From Wenyingzhuangia gilva (GTDB lineage Bacteria > Bacteroidota > Bacteroidia > Flavobacteriales > Flavobacteriaceae): a stretch of 64,000 bases of DNA. Positions 17,812 through 26,952 of this stretch are shown in pieces. Within the stretch, counting starts at the first letter, position 1; each line of letters begins with the position of its first letter. The DNA is taken from NCBI RefSeq assembly GCF_030519655.1, contig NZ_JAUMIT010000002.1, forward strand, positions 124,001-188,000, given 5' to 3'. Position numbers and translations under genes: made by a program. The notes under the pieces are model-generated. The model was given only the letters and a program-made list of their open reading frames with translations. It was not told the origin of the DNA and did not search any database.

Positions 17812-19251
17812 ATGAAAAGAGAATTGGTTTTAAAGTTTTTTAGAAAAGTGCCGTTATTGTCAACTGTTCTTTTGTTGTCTATAGTGTCATGTAAGGAGGT
17901 TTCTAAAAAGAAAGAAAATACTCCTTGGGATAAGATGACAGAGATTATAAAAAACGTTAAAGAGCCTATTTTTTTAGATAAAACATATAGCGTTGTAGAT
18001 TTTGGAGCTGTTCCTGATGGAGAGGTTAAAAATACAGAGGCTTTTAAAAAGGCAATTACCACCTGTTCTGAAAATGGAGGAGGCGTTGTTTTGGTTCCTA
18101 AAGGAAAATATTTAACAGGACCAATTCATTTAGAAAATGATGTGAATTTACATTTGGAAGAAGGAGCTGAAATTCTTTTTAGTACTGATGTAGAAGATTA
18201 TCCAATAGTGATGACTTCTTATGAAGGTGTTGAGGTTATGAATTATTCTCCATTAATTTATGCAAAGGACAAAAAAAACATTGCTGTTACAGGTAAAGGG
18301 GTGTTAAATGGACAAGGGAGTAATAAATATTGGTGGTCTTGGTGTGGAAGTAAAAAATACGGATGGGAAGAAGGGATGCCAAGACAAAAAGATAGTTTAG
18401 GAATTCCTATGTTGATGGACTTATCAGATAGAGGGGTTCCTGTTGTAGAAAGAATTTTTGGAGATGGACATTATTTAAGACCAACATTTTTTGAGCCTTT
18501 TAACTGTGAAACGGTTATGATTCAAGGAGTAAAAATAATAAATGCCCCATTTTGGGTAATACATCCAACAAGATCTACTAATGTTATTGTAGATGGTGTT
18601 ACGGTAAATAGCCATGGGCCTAACAACGATGGTTGTGATCCAGAATATTCTAAAAATGTAATCATTAAAAATTGCGTATTTAACACAGGAGATGATTGTA
18701 TTGCTATTAAAGCGGGGAGAGATGCAGATGGACGAAGAGTGGCTATTAAAAGTGAGAATATTGTTGTTCAAAACTGTAAAATGATTGATGGTCACGGAGG
18801 AGTTGTGATAGGAAGTGAAATGTCTGCAGGAGTAACCAATGTATTTGTAGAAGACTGTGAAATGAATAGTCCTAATTTAGATAGAGCCATCAGAATTAAA
18901 ACGAATACAAGAAGAGGTGGTGTTGTAGATGGTGTTTATGTTAGAAATCTTAAAGTGGGTCAAGTAAGAGAGGCTGTCTTAAAATTAAATATGCACTATG
19001 CTATTTATGGTGATCAAAAAGGAGATTTTATGCCAACCATTCAGAATGTATTGTTAGAAAACATAGAAGTAGAAAATGGAGGTAAATATGGTATTTTAGC
19101 AAAAGGGTATGAGGAATCTCCAATTAAAAATATCACACTCAATAATGTCAACATTAAAAAAGTTGATGAAATTAGCTCTATCGAACATGTAGTAGGTTTA
19201 AAATATATAAATACATATATCAATGGTTCTTTAATGGAGAATCCAAAATAA
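17812..19251 (+). CDS. GH28 family polygalacturonase, lipoprotein
   Basis: GH28 enzymes are inverting hydrolases of galacturonosyl or rhamnogalacturonan linkages on a right-handed beta-helix. The 479 residues begin with a lipoprotein signal (SIVSC, Cys27). The GH28 catalytic signatures are present: NNDGCD (Asp273 and Asp276 region), the paired GDD (Asp294, Asp295), GHGG (His328) and RIK (361-363). Binding and catalytic residues therefore look complete. The long loop with WWSW near residues 174-177 is typical of exo-acting bacterial members, so release of monogalacturonate is plausible but unproven. It is the first gene of the pectin operon, divergent from the LacI regulator, and is followed by a hairpin before the next gene. 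Confidence 0.92.
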   Translation: MKRELVLKFFRKVPLLSTVLLLSIVSCKEVSKKKENTPWDKMTEIIKNVKEPIFLDKTYSVVDFGAVPDGEVKNTEAFKKAITTCSENGGGVVLVPKGKYLTGPIHLENDVNLHLEEGAEILFSTDVEDYPIVMTSYEGVEVMNYSPLIYAKDKKNIAVTGKGVLNGQGSNKYWWSWCGSKKYGWEEGMPRQKDSLGIPMLMDLSDRGVPVVERIFGDGHYLRPTFFEPFNCETVMIQGVKIINAPFWVIHPTRSTNVIVDGVTVNSHGPNNDGCDPEYSKNVIIKNCVFNTGDDCIAIKAGRDADGRRVAIKSENIVVQNCKMIDGHGGVVIGSEMSAGVTNVFVEDCEMNSPNLDRAIRIKTNTRRGGVVDGVYVRNLKVGQVREAVLKLNMHYAIYGDQKGDFMPTIQNVLLENIEVENGGKYGILAKGYEESPIKNITLNNVNIKKVDEISSIEHVVGLKYINTYINGSLMENPK

Positions 19252-19294
19252 TATAAAAAAGTGTTTCTAGTTTTTATAGTTTAAGTTAGTTAGT

Positions 19295-19329
19295 AAAGTA
19301 GGTCTTGTTTTTAACAGACCTACTTTTTA
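19295..19329 (+). terminator. Hairpin between GH28 and the rest of the pectin cluster
   Basis: AAAGTAGGTCT, a 10-base loop and AGACCTACTTT with a short T-run. It could terminate or attenuate transcription, or protect the 3' end of the GH28 transcript, so GH28 may be expressed differently from the downstream genes. Confidence 0.65.
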
Positions 19330-19346
19330 AATAACCCTAATCATTT

Positions 19347-20297
19347 ATGATGTCTGTTTTAAAATGTTTTTTTTCTTGTTTTTTTCTTTTAAATATGGTT
19401 TTTACAGAAACTGTATTAGGGCAAGAGGTTAAAAAAGATACGGCGTTTACGGTTTATAGTACTTTTATAAAAGAAAGAAAAAAATATCCAGAAATATCTA
19501 TAGTAAAATTAAAAGAGTATAAAAATGTAATGGTAAAAAAAGCTATTGTTTATAAAAGTATAGACAATAGAAATTTACTGTTAGACGCTTTTTACAATAC
19601 CTCAAAATTAAATCCAGCAGTTATACTAATACACGGTGGAGGTTGGAAGTCTGGAAGTAAAGAACACATGCAGCCCATGGCGGCTAAAATAGCATCAAAA
19701 GGATATGCTTGTTTTGCAGTTGAATATCGTTTGTCTGATGAAGCGACATATCCAGCAGGAATTATTGATGTTAAAAATGCCATTCAATTTATAAAATCAA
19801 ATGCTAAAAAATATCATATAGATACTACGAAAATAGCTGTTTTAGGATGTTCTTCTGGGGGGCAAATGGCAGCATTGGTTGGAACGACTAATGGACATCA
19901 AAAATTAGAAACTACTAAAAAAGGAATACCATCAGCATCAGTACAAGCAATTATTGATATTGATGGTGTTTTGGCATTTAAACATCCAGAATCCAAAGAA
20001 GGTGATATGGCCAGTTGGTGGTTGGGAGGAACGTATGAGGAGATTCCAGAAATATGGAATCAAGCTTCAGCATTATATCAAACAGATAAAAACACCCCGC
20101 CTATTTTGTTTATCAATAGTCAGTATCCTCGTTTTCATGCAGGTAGAGATGATATGATTAAAATACTAGATGAATACAAGATTTATAGTGAAATAAAAAA
20201 CATACCAAATTCTCCTCATCCATTTTGGTTGTTGCATCCGTGGTTTGAGACCACTACAAACTATATTATTAAATTTTTAGACAGAACTTTTAAATAA
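19347..20297 (+). CDS. Secreted alpha/beta hydrolase, probable carbohydrate esterase
   Basis: 316 residues with an N-terminal hydrophobic signal peptide. The esterase/lipase family signatures are the oxyanion motif HGGGW near residue 96, the nucleophile elbow GCSSGG, an acidic residue in the DIDG/SQYPRFHAGRDD region and the C-terminal His in SPHPFW. The layout resembles BD-FAE-like or acetyl-xylan-esterase-like proteins found in polysaccharide loci. Its place between GH28 and DUF4861 suggests deacetylation or removal of another ester from pectin. The exact substrate is not visible. Confidence 0.82.
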   Translation: MMSVLKCFFSCFFLLNMVFTETVLGQEVKKDTAFTVYSTFIKERKKYPEISIVKLKEYKNVMVKKAIVYKSIDNRNLLLDAFYNTSKLNPAVILIHGGGWKSGSKEHMQPMAAKIASKGYACFAVEYRLSDEATYPAGIIDVKNAIQFIKSNAKKYHIDTTKIAVLGCSSGGQMAALVGTTNGHQKLETTKKGIPSASVQAIIDIDGVLAFKHPESKEGDMASWWLGGTYEEIPEIWNQASALYQTDKNTPPILFINSQYPRFHAGRDDMIKILDEYKIYSEIKNIPNSPHPFWLLHPWFETTTNYIIKFLDRTFK

Positions 20298-20308
20298 AAT
20301 AAATAAAA

Positions 20309-21304
20309 ATGAAAAGAATAAAAGTAGCTCTTAGTTTTGCAATTTTAGCATCAGCAATGATTGCTTGTAAATCGAAAAAAATATCCGAGGTTACAAAAGA
20401 AACTCATAATAAAACATATGCCGAAATTTCCATTGCAGAAGGTGGAAAATGGATAGATGGATCAAGAGGACATAAAGAATATGATGGAGGGACATCATTT
20501 AAAAATGTAACGTCATTAAAAGTACCAGAAGAACATACAGATCACTCTTGGTATATTAGATACGAAGGTCCAGGTTGGGAAAGTAATAAAGTTGGGTACA
20601 GATTGTATTTAGATTGGAGAAATGCCATTGATATTTTCGGGAAAACAACAGATAGTTTGGTGTTGTCAAAAGTTGGTCAAGATGGTTTTGATTCATACCA
20701 TGAAAAACAATCATGGGGTTCAGATATTTTAAAAGTAGGAAAAGGATTAGGTATTGGATCTATAGGAAGAGAAATAGATCATAAAATGTTTCACTTTAAA
20801 GAAGTTGATTCAACCTTTGCTTCTGTAAAAAACACTACTAAAAGTTCATCTGTTTTGGTGAATTATTACGGTTGGAAGACAGCTGGTGAAAAAGTAGATT
20901 TAACATCAGAGTTGGAAATCTATCCTGATAAAAGATATACAAAACACACCATTCAAACATCAAAAGAATTTGAAGGAATTTGTACTGGAATTGTAAATCA
21001 CGGTGTAGAATATTTTGAAAAAGATAGTGAAAACAACAAATGGGGATATATTGCTACTTATGGAGTGCAAACTTTAGTTCCAGATAATTTAGGAATGGCA
21101 ATTTTTTATGAAAAGGCTACAGCAGAGGTTAAAGAAGGAGCATATGATTATTTGGTAAAGTTTAAACCAACAAAAAATCCTGTTACATTTTATTTCTTAG
21201 GAGCTTGGGAGCAAGAAAAAGATGGAATTAAAACTCAAGAAGAATTTTTAAAGTATTTAGACAATCAATTAGAGATTTTAAATAACAACAACGTTTTAAA
21301 TTAA
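20309..21304 (+). CDS. DUF4861 family lipoprotein, first copy
   Basis: 331 residues with a lipobox at AMIAC (Cys20), so exported and lipid-anchored. The body is beta-rich and matches DUF4861, including the C-terminal block FYFLGAWEQEKDGIKTQEEF. The family recurs in pectin and other uronate-polysaccharide loci of Bacteroidota, but I know of no assigned reaction. It lies 11 bases after the esterase and 21 bases before GH105, so it is part of the operon. A second DUF4861 gene sits beside kduI/kduD at 60319. A role on uronate-containing oligosaccharides is inference. Confidence 0.8.
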   Translation: MKRIKVALSFAILASAMIACKSKKISEVTKETHNKTYAEISIAEGGKWIDGSRGHKEYDGGTSFKNVTSLKVPEEHTDHSWYIRYEGPGWESNKVGYRLYLDWRNAIDIFGKTTDSLVLSKVGQDGFDSYHEKQSWGSDILKVGKGLGIGSIGREIDHKMFHFKEVDSTFASVKNTTKSSSVLVNYYGWKTAGEKVDLTSELEIYPDKRYTKHTIQTSKEFEGICTGIVNHGVEYFEKDSENNKWGYIATYGVQTLVPDNLGMAIFYEKATAEVKEGAYDYLVKFKPTKNPVTFYFLGAWEQEKDGIKTQEEFLKYLDNQLEILNNNNVLN

Positions 21305-21325
21305 AAAATACAACTATAAACAAGC

Positions 21326-22558
21326 ATGACTAAATTAAAAACCATCGCAAAAGCATCTGCAGGATTATTAATTGTTTTAGGAACAGTTAGCAGTTGTAAA
21401 TCAGAAAAGAAAAAAGAAGAAAAAACAGAAGTCGTTAAAGAAATGGCTATTCCGGCTAGTTTAAAATGGTCAGAAAGATTGGCTTTAACTTTAATGAAAC
21501 GTCATCCTGAATCTTTTCAAATAGATGATAGAGATACTCCAAAATGGGATTATGTTCACGGATTGGTATTAACGTCTATTGAAAAATTATACGAAAAAAC
21601 AAAAGATGAAAAATATTACGATTATGTAAAAGGTTACGCAGATGCTACCATTGAAGAAGATGGTACAGTTCCAACTTATAAGTTTGAAAAGTATAATATT
21701 GACATGGTTGTAGCAGGAAATATTTTATTTAAATTATATGATAGAACCAAAGAAGAGAAGTATTTAAAAGTACTTCAGTTAATTAGAAAACAATTAGCAG
21801 AACAACCAAGAACGCCACAAGGAGGATTTTGGCATAAAAAAATATATCCAAATCAAATGTGGTTAGATGGTTTGTATATGGGAGAACCTTTTTATGCACA
21901 TTACACCACCAAATTTGAAAATGGAGAAAATTTAAACGATGTAGCTAAGCAATTTCAATTAATTCAAGAGCACGCTCGTGATGAAAATACTGGATTGTTA
22001 TACCACGGTTGGGATGCCAGTAAAAAAATGGACTGGGCAGATAAAAAAACAGGAACTTCTCCTAATTTTTGGTCTCGTTCTTTAGGTTGGTATGCAATGG
22101 CTTTGGTTGATGTTTTAGATTATTTTCCAAAAGATCATCCTAAACAAAAAGAATTGGTTGGATATTTAAATCAACTAGCAGAAGCTTTGGTAAAACAACA
22201 AGATGCATCAGGATTGTGGTATCAAGTTACCGATATGGGGGATAAAGAAGGAAATTATTTAGAAGCTTCTGGAACGGCAATGTTTGCTTATTCTCTGGCA
22301 AAAGGAGTGAACAAAGGATATTTACCAGAAAAATATAAAGAAGTGGCGTTAAAAGCGTTTGATGGAATGACCAGAGATTTGGTAAAAGTTACTGATGATG
22401 GAGAAGTGGTAATTACACAAGCTTGTGCGGTAGCTGGTTTAGGAGGAAATCCTTACAGAGATGGATCTTTTGAATATTACGTAAACGAACGTAAAAAAGA
22501 CAACGATCCAAAAGCAACAGGGCCTTTTATTTTAGCTGCTTTAGAGTTAAATAAATAG
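21326..22558 (+). CDS. GH105 unsaturated rhamnogalacturonyl hydrolase, lipoprotein
   Basis: GH105 (YteR/YesR-like) removes the 4,5-unsaturated galacturonate left at the non-reducing end by pectate and rhamnogalacturonan lyases, by hydration of the double bond. The 410 residues have a lipobox at VSSC (Cys24), a strongly charged Lys/Glu linker and an (alpha/alpha)6 barrel. The family signatures are MWLDGLYMGEPF (catalytic-type Asp181), WSRSLGWYAMALVDVLDYFP and the C-terminal GGNPYRDGSFEYYV. It sits between DUF4861 and PL9 and would act after the two lyases encoded next to it, releasing the monomer that KdgF, KduI and KduD process. Confidence 0.92.
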   Translation: MTKLKTIAKASAGLLIVLGTVSSCKSEKKKEEKTEVVKEMAIPASLKWSERLALTLMKRHPESFQIDDRDTPKWDYVHGLVLTSIEKLYEKTKDEKYYDYVKGYADATIEEDGTVPTYKFEKYNIDMVVAGNILFKLYDRTKEEKYLKVLQLIRKQLAEQPRTPQGGFWHKKIYPNQMWLDGLYMGEPFYAHYTTKFENGENLNDVAKQFQLIQEHARDENTGLLYHGWDASKKMDWADKKTGTSPNFWSRSLGWYAMALVDVLDYFPKDHPKQKELVGYLNQLAEALVKQQDASGLWYQVTDMGDKEGNYLEASGTAMFAYSLAKGVNKGYLPEKYKEVALKAFDGMTRDLVKVTDDGEVVITQACAVAGLGGNPYRDGSFEYYVNERKKDNDPKATGPFILAALELNK

Positions 22559-22599
22559 TATATAGTCCAGTTGACTAAATTCATAAAATATAAGTACAG

Positions 22600-24060
22600 A
22601 TGAAATTTTTTAGACTAAATTATTTATTACTTTCCTTGTTTTTTTTGGCGTGTTCAAAAGACAGTGTTGGAGAAGATATTAAGGAAGTTGAGGTATTGGT
22701 AACAACTGTTAATATTACAGGTGCTGATATTACTGAAGGTACAACTAGCCAAATGAATGCGGTTGTAATTCCTGAAAATGCTACAAATAAGTCTATTTCA
22801 TGGAGTATCTCAGATACTTCCATAGCAGAAATTTCCTCGGGAGGTTTAATCACAGCAAAAAAAAATGGAACGATTACAGTAACAGCAACTGCATTAGATA
22901 AAGGAACTGTAAAAGGAACCAAAGAGATAGTAATATCTAGTTTTACTCCAGAAGAAAATTTAATAGAAAATGTTACACAGTTAAAAAGTGCATTATCGTC
23001 AGTAAAAGCAGGAGAAACGATTTTAGTAAAAGGAGGAACATATGTTATGAATTCTAAAATTACTTTAAGTGTATCTGGAACTGAGAATAATAAAATAGAA
23101 TTATTAGCAAAAGAAGGAACGGGAAGAGTAAAGTTAGATTTTTCTTCAATGTCAGAAAATTCATCTAACCAAGGAATTGTATTAAATGCAGATTATTGGT
23201 ACGTTAAAGGAATCGATATTTTCAAAGCAGGTGATAATGGATTACAGGTAAGAGGGAGTAATAATCTGATTGAATTTTGTTCTTTTTCTGAGTGTTCTGA
23301 TACAGGTTTACAAATAGATAATGGAGGAGCAAATAATACTATTTTAAATTGTGATTCATTTTATAATGCAGATTCTACCAACGAAAATGCAGATGGATTT
23401 GCGTGTAAATTAACTGCTGGAACCGGAAAAAAATTTATTGGTTGTAGAGCTTGGCAAAATTTAGATGACGGTTGGGATGGTTATTTAAGAGGAGTTGATA
23501 ATATTTTAACAACCTATGAAAATTGTTGGGCTATAAAAAATGGATATAACAAACAAGGAGTTGTTGGTATTGGTGATGGAAATGGTTTTAAAACCGGAGG
23601 AAGTGATGATAAAAAATTAAAGCACAATGCAAAGTATACTAATTGTATTGCAGTAGGAAATACTGCTGATGGTTTTGATCATAACAGCAATAGAGGAACT
23701 GTTACTATTTATAACTGTTCTGCTTATGACAATGGAAGAAATTATAACTTTAGCGGTAGCAGTAATCCATTAGAGAAATTAATTATAAAAAACTGTAATT
23801 ATTTAGGTTCTTATGGAAGTACTAATGCAACTACAACCGATATTACTAATAATAGTTGGCAAAATGGAATTACAACTACTCAAGAAGATTTTGTAAGTAT
23901 AGATTATCTTCAATTATTAAACGAGAGAAAGGTAGATGGTAGCTTACCTGATGTTACATTTTTTCACTTAAATGCTGGAAGTGATTTAATAGATGCGGGA
24001 GTTGATGTTGCTTTGCCTTTTAATGGAACAGCACCAGATTTAGGTGCTTTTGAGTTGTAG
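22600..24060 (+). CDS. PL9 family pectate lyase with N-terminal Ig-like domain, lipoprotein
   Basis: PL9 lyases cleave polygalacturonate (some members thiopeptidoglycan) by beta-elimination on a long right-handed beta-helix. The 486 residues carry a lipobox (FLACSKD, Cys18) and a bacterial Ig-like domain of the Big_2 type (about 35-112). The helix (about 118-486) has the hallmark NADGFACKLTAGTGKKFIGC and QNLDDGWDGYL; Lys270 aligns by motif with the catalytic Lys of Pel9A, and the Asp cluster would bind calcium. It is complete and sits between GH105 and PL10 in the operon. The Ig-like domain probably serves as a spacer from the membrane. Confidence 0.9.
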   Translation: MKFFRLNYLLLSLFFLACSKDSVGEDIKEVEVLVTTVNITGADITEGTTSQMNAVVIPENATNKSISWSISDTSIAEISSGGLITAKKNGTITVTATALDKGTVKGTKEIVISSFTPEENLIENVTQLKSALSSVKAGETILVKGGTYVMNSKITLSVSGTENNKIELLAKEGTGRVKLDFSSMSENSSNQGIVLNADYWYVKGIDIFKAGDNGLQVRGSNNLIEFCSFSECSDTGLQIDNGGANNTILNCDSFYNADSTNENADGFACKLTAGTGKKFIGCRAWQNLDDGWDGYLRGVDNILTTYENCWAIKNGYNKQGVVGIGDGNGFKTGGSDDKKLKHNAKYTNCIAVGNTADGFDHNSNRGTVTIYNCSAYDNGRNYNFSGSSNPLEKLIIKNCNYLGSYGSTNATTTDITNNSWQNGITTTQEDFVSIDYLQLLNERKVDGSLPDVTFFHLNAGSDLIDAGVDVALPFNGTAPDLGAFEL

Positions 24061-24095
24061 AATACAACTCTTAATTACACAATAAAATATAAAAT

Positions 24096-25199
24096 ATGAA
24101 GTATTTTAAACAATTATCAATCATTACATTTTCTATCTTATTCTTTGTGTCTTCATTGATGTCTGCACAAGTTTTGAATAAGTCTTGGCAAAAGATAACA
24201 AGAATGGATGATGGCGAATGGTTTGCCTCAGATGAAGCCAAAGCAGTTGCAGAAAATGTACTGCTTTATCAAAGAGAAATTGGAGGATGGCCTAAAAATA
24301 TTCAAATGCAAAAGCCTCTTTCGACAGAGGAAAAGCAAGAATTACAAGCTTTAAAATCTACAGGAAAAGGAGCAACAACAGATAATGGAGCTACCATCCA
24401 GGAAATGGTTTTTTTGTCTAAAATGTACAGACAAACTAAAAATGAAACTTATAAAAAAGCTTTTTTAAAAGGAGTAGATTATGTGTTAGAAGCACAGTAC
24501 GATAATGGAGGATGGCCTCAGTTTTATCCTCTAAAAAAAGGATATTATACGCATATCACTTATAATGATAATTCAATGGTTAATATCATGGAGTTGTTAA
24601 AAGAACTTAGAGATGATTCTGGAGTATATGCTATCAAACCAGATTCAAAGACTATAGAAAAAATCAAAGTTGCTTTTGACAAAGGAGTGGATTGTATTAT
24701 TAAAACACAATACAAGCAAAACGGTGTATTAACAGCATGGTGTGCACAACACGATGAAAATACTTTTGAACCTGCCAAGGCTAGAGCTTATGAATTACCA
24801 TCGTTAAGTGGTGCGGAATCTGCTAAAATAGTATTGTTATTAATGTCCATTGAAAATCCATCAGAAGAAGTAATCATTGCTGTAAATGCAGCTCATGCTT
24901 GGTTTAAAAAAGTAATGATTACTGGTTTAAGAGAAGATAGAGAATATAATGACAAAGGAAAGGTTAGTAAAAAAACAATGGTTAAAGATCCTGATGCAAA
25001 ACCTATTTGGGCTCGTTTTATGGAATTGGACGACAATAAACCTTTCTTTTGTGATAGAGATGGAATTAAAAAATATGATATTTCAGAAATTGGAGAAGAA
25101 CGTAGAAACGGATATGCTTGGTATGTAAATGAGCCAAAAGAGGTGATGAAAAAATACGATAGATGGAGTGATAAGTACAACGTAAAAAAAAAAGACTAA
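24096..25199 (+). CDS. PL10 family pectate lyase, ends in a frame break before CE8
   Basis: PL10 lyases cleave polygalacturonate by beta-elimination in an (alpha/alpha)3 toroid. The 367 residues begin with a signal peptide (cleavage near MSAQ, no lipobox), so the protein is exported. Family blocks are present: GGWPKNIQMQKPL, TTDNGATIQEM, YDNGGWPQFYPL, HITYNDNSMVNIM and the C-terminal RFMELDDNKPFFCDRDG, then RRNGYAWY. The frame ends KYNVKKKD-stop right after ten A residues (25184-25193). With one extra A the frame would continue as KKKRLKPIDEYNVVVAKDG into the CE8 domain, giving a PL10-CE8 fusion of about 673 residues. The lyase domain itself is complete either way. Confidence 0.92.
   Translation: MKYFKQLSIITFSILFFVSSLMSAQVLNKSWQKITRMDDGEWFASDEAKAVAENVLLYQREIGGWPKNIQMQKPLSTEEKQELQALKSTGKGATTDNGATIQEMVFLSKMYRQTKNETYKKAFLKGVDYVLEAQYDNGGWPQFYPLKKGYYTHITYNDNSMVNIMELLKELRDDSGVYAIKPDSKTIEKIKVAFDKGVDCIIKTQYKQNGVLTAWCAQHDENTFEPAKARAYELPSLSGAESAKIVLLLMSIENPSEEVIIAVNAAHAWFKKVMITGLREDREYNDKGKVSKKTMVKDPDAKPIWARFMELDDNKPFFCDRDGIKKYDISEIGEERRNGYAWYVNEPKEVMKKYDRWSDKYNVKKKD
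25184..25193 (+). other. A10 run at the PL10/CE8 junction, candidate slippage site
   Basis: Ten consecutive A residues followed by GAC-TAA in the PL10 frame. One A gained by RNA polymerase slippage, or a -1 ribosomal slip on AAA-AAA, bypasses the stop and enters the CE8 frame. That frame is open from 25175 (upstream stop TAA at 25172-25174), so the switch has to occur within about 22 bases, and this run is the only slippery sequence there. A sequencing error in the homopolymer or a real mutation cannot be excluded. Confidence 0.6.
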
Positions 25200-25207
25200 A
25201 ACCAATT

Positions 25208-26116
25208 GATGAGTACAATGTAGTTGTTGCTAAAGATGGTAGTGGTGATTATACGAGTATTCAAGAAGCCATTAATCATTCAAAATCTTTTCCATATCAA
25301 AGAGTTGTGATTTCTGTTAAAAACGGTGTGTATCACGAAAAGATAAAAGTACACGAATGGAATACAAAAATCACTTTAATAGGGGAGGATAAAGACAAAA
25401 CTATTATTACTCACAATGATTTCTTTGGAAAGATAGATTTAGGTAGAAATAGTACTTTTTTTACATGGACGATGTTGGTAGAGGCTAATGATTTTGTGAT
25501 GAAAAATATAACGGTAGAAAATTCATCAGGAAATGTAGGGCAAGCCATTGCGCTATCTGTGGTGTCTGACAGAGTCGCTATAGTGAATTGTAAATTATTA
25601 GGAAATCAGGATACTTTATACGCTTCAGGAGAAGGAAAACAATATTATAAAGATTGTTATATAGAAGGAACTACTGATTATATTTTTGGAGAAGCCACAG
25701 CTCTTTTTGAAAATTGTGAAATTTATAGTAAAAGCAATTCTTATGCAACTGCTGCTTCTACAACACAAGATTCTAATTATGGTTTTGTATTTAAGAACTG
25801 TAAGTTAACAGCGGCCAAAGAGGTTACAAAAATGTATTTGGGGAGACCTTGGAGAGTATACGCTAAAACTGTTTTTATCAATTGTGAATTGGGAAAACAT
25901 ATTTTACCAGAAGGTTGGCATAATTGGTCTAAAAAAGAAGCCGAACAGACTACTTTTTATGGGGAGTATAAAAATACAGGCGAAGGGGCACAACCTGGAA
26001 AAAGAGTAAGTTGGTCTCATCAATTAAAAAAATCAGCAGCTAAAAAATATAGTATAGAAAATATTTTAGGAGAGCATAAAAAATCAATAAATCATAAATG
26101 GTATGAAAATTTATAA
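25208..26116 (+). CDS. CE8 pectin methylesterase domain, without its own start; likely C-terminal half of a PL10-CE8 protein
   Basis: CE8 enzymes remove methyl esters from homogalacturonan on a right-handed beta-helix. Homology starts at DEYNVVVAKDGSGDYTSIQ (from 25208), the usual N-terminal strand of the family. Catalytic signatures follow: GNQDTLYA and GTTDYIFGEA with the two catalytic Asp residues, and YLGRPWR with the binding Arg. No ATG exists in this frame before the domain, and GTG at 25307 would cut off the first strand and about 34 conserved residues. There is also no signal peptide. Both facts suggest translation as an extension of PL10 through the A10 run. The coordinates given mark the start of homology, not a start codon. 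The stop overlaps the CE12 start by 14 bases. Confidence 0.85.
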   Translation, partial: DEYNVVVAKDGSGDYTSIQEAINHSKSFPYQRVVISVKNGVYHEKIKVHEWNTKITLIGEDKDKTIITHNDFFGKIDLGRNSTFFTWTMLVEANDFVMKNITVENSSGNVGQAIALSVVSDRVAIVNCKLLGNQDTLYASGEGKQYYKDCYIEGTTDYIFGEATALFENCEIYSKSNSYATAASTTQDSNYGFVFKNCKLTAAKEVTKMYLGRPWRVYAKTVFINCELGKHILPEGWHNWSKKEAEQTTFYGEYKNTGEGAQPGKRVSWSHQLKKSAAKKYSIENILGEHKKSINHKWYENL

Positions 26117-26879
26117 AATTTGTTTAATAGCATGTTTCATTGTTTTACAATCGTGTAAAAAATCAGAGGAAACCAAATCAGAAAATAAAGAAACTTCACA
26201 CATTACAATCTATGGAATTGGAGATTCTACCATGGCTGATAAAAAGAACCCTGAAACCAACCCTGAACATGGTTGGATGCAAGTATTGCCTACGTTTTTT
26301 AATGACAATGTAACAATTGAAAATCATGCCGTGAACGGAAGAAGTTCTCGTAGTTTTATTGGTGAAAAAAGATGGGAGAAAGTTTATACTAAATTAAAAG
26401 AAGGAGATTATGTGGTGATTGAATTTGGACACAACGATCAAAAATTTAAATCTCCAGATCGTTATACAAATCCCTATACAGGATATAGACACAATTTGAT
26501 AAAGTTTGTAGAAGAAACTAGAAAAAAAGGGGCACATCCTATTCTATTAACTTCTATTGTAAGAAGAAACTTTAATGAATATGGAACGTTAATCGATACT
26601 CACGGAAATTATCCTTTAGTTGTGCGTTTGGTAGCACAAGAGTATAATGTTCCTTTGGTAGATTTGCAATATTTAACAGAAGTTTTAGAAGAGTCTTATG
26701 GAGTAGAAGATTCTGAAAAATTACATTTACATTTTGAGCCTGGAGAAGTAGATTATTATCCAAATGGAAAATCAGATGACACACATTTGTCAAAATTAGG
26801 AGCTACAGAGGTTAGTAAATTATTTGTACAAGATATTAAAAGTAAAAACTTGCCTTTGGCAAAGTATATTAAGGAATAA
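26103..26879 (+). CDS. CE12 rhamnogalacturonan acetylesterase, SGNH hydrolase lipoprotein
   Basis: CE12 enzymes remove acetyl groups from rhamnogalacturonan or other pectic chains. The 258 residues have a lipobox (LQSC, Cys18) and the SGNH blocks: GDSTMA with the nucleophile Ser42, VNGRSSRSF, GHNDQKF with the block III Asn, and the C-terminal DDTHLSKLGA with the catalytic Asp and His. The start codon lies inside the 3' end of the CE8 frame, a 14-base overlap that points to translational coupling. It is the last enzyme gene of the pectin operon. Confidence 0.9.
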   Translation: MKIYKICLIACFIVLQSCKKSEETKSENKETSHITIYGIGDSTMADKKNPETNPEHGWMQVLPTFFNDNVTIENHAVNGRSSRSFIGEKRWEKVYTKLKEGDYVVIEFGHNDQKFKSPDRYTNPYTGYRHNLIKFVEETRKKGAHPILLTSIVRRNFNEYGTLIDTHGNYPLVVRLVAQEYNVPLVDLQYLTEVLEESYGVEDSEKLHLHFEPGEVDYYPNGKSDDTHLSKLGATEVSKLFVQDIKSKNLPLAKYIKE

Positions 26880-26952
26880 TTTTTTTAAAACATTGTATTA
26901 ACTTATTTTTTTTGGTTCGAAAGTTGTATTGAAAATCATGAATTAAATAATA

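Noticed and set aside
22620-22922. 100-codon minus-strand frame inside the PL9 gene, and similar frames inside other genes
   Set aside because: These lie entirely within well-supported genes on the other strand and resemble no family.
25307-25309. GTG as the start of the CE8 gene
   Set aside because: It would remove the first beta strand and about 34 family-conserved residues that are encoded upstream in frame, and leave an enzyme without export signal.
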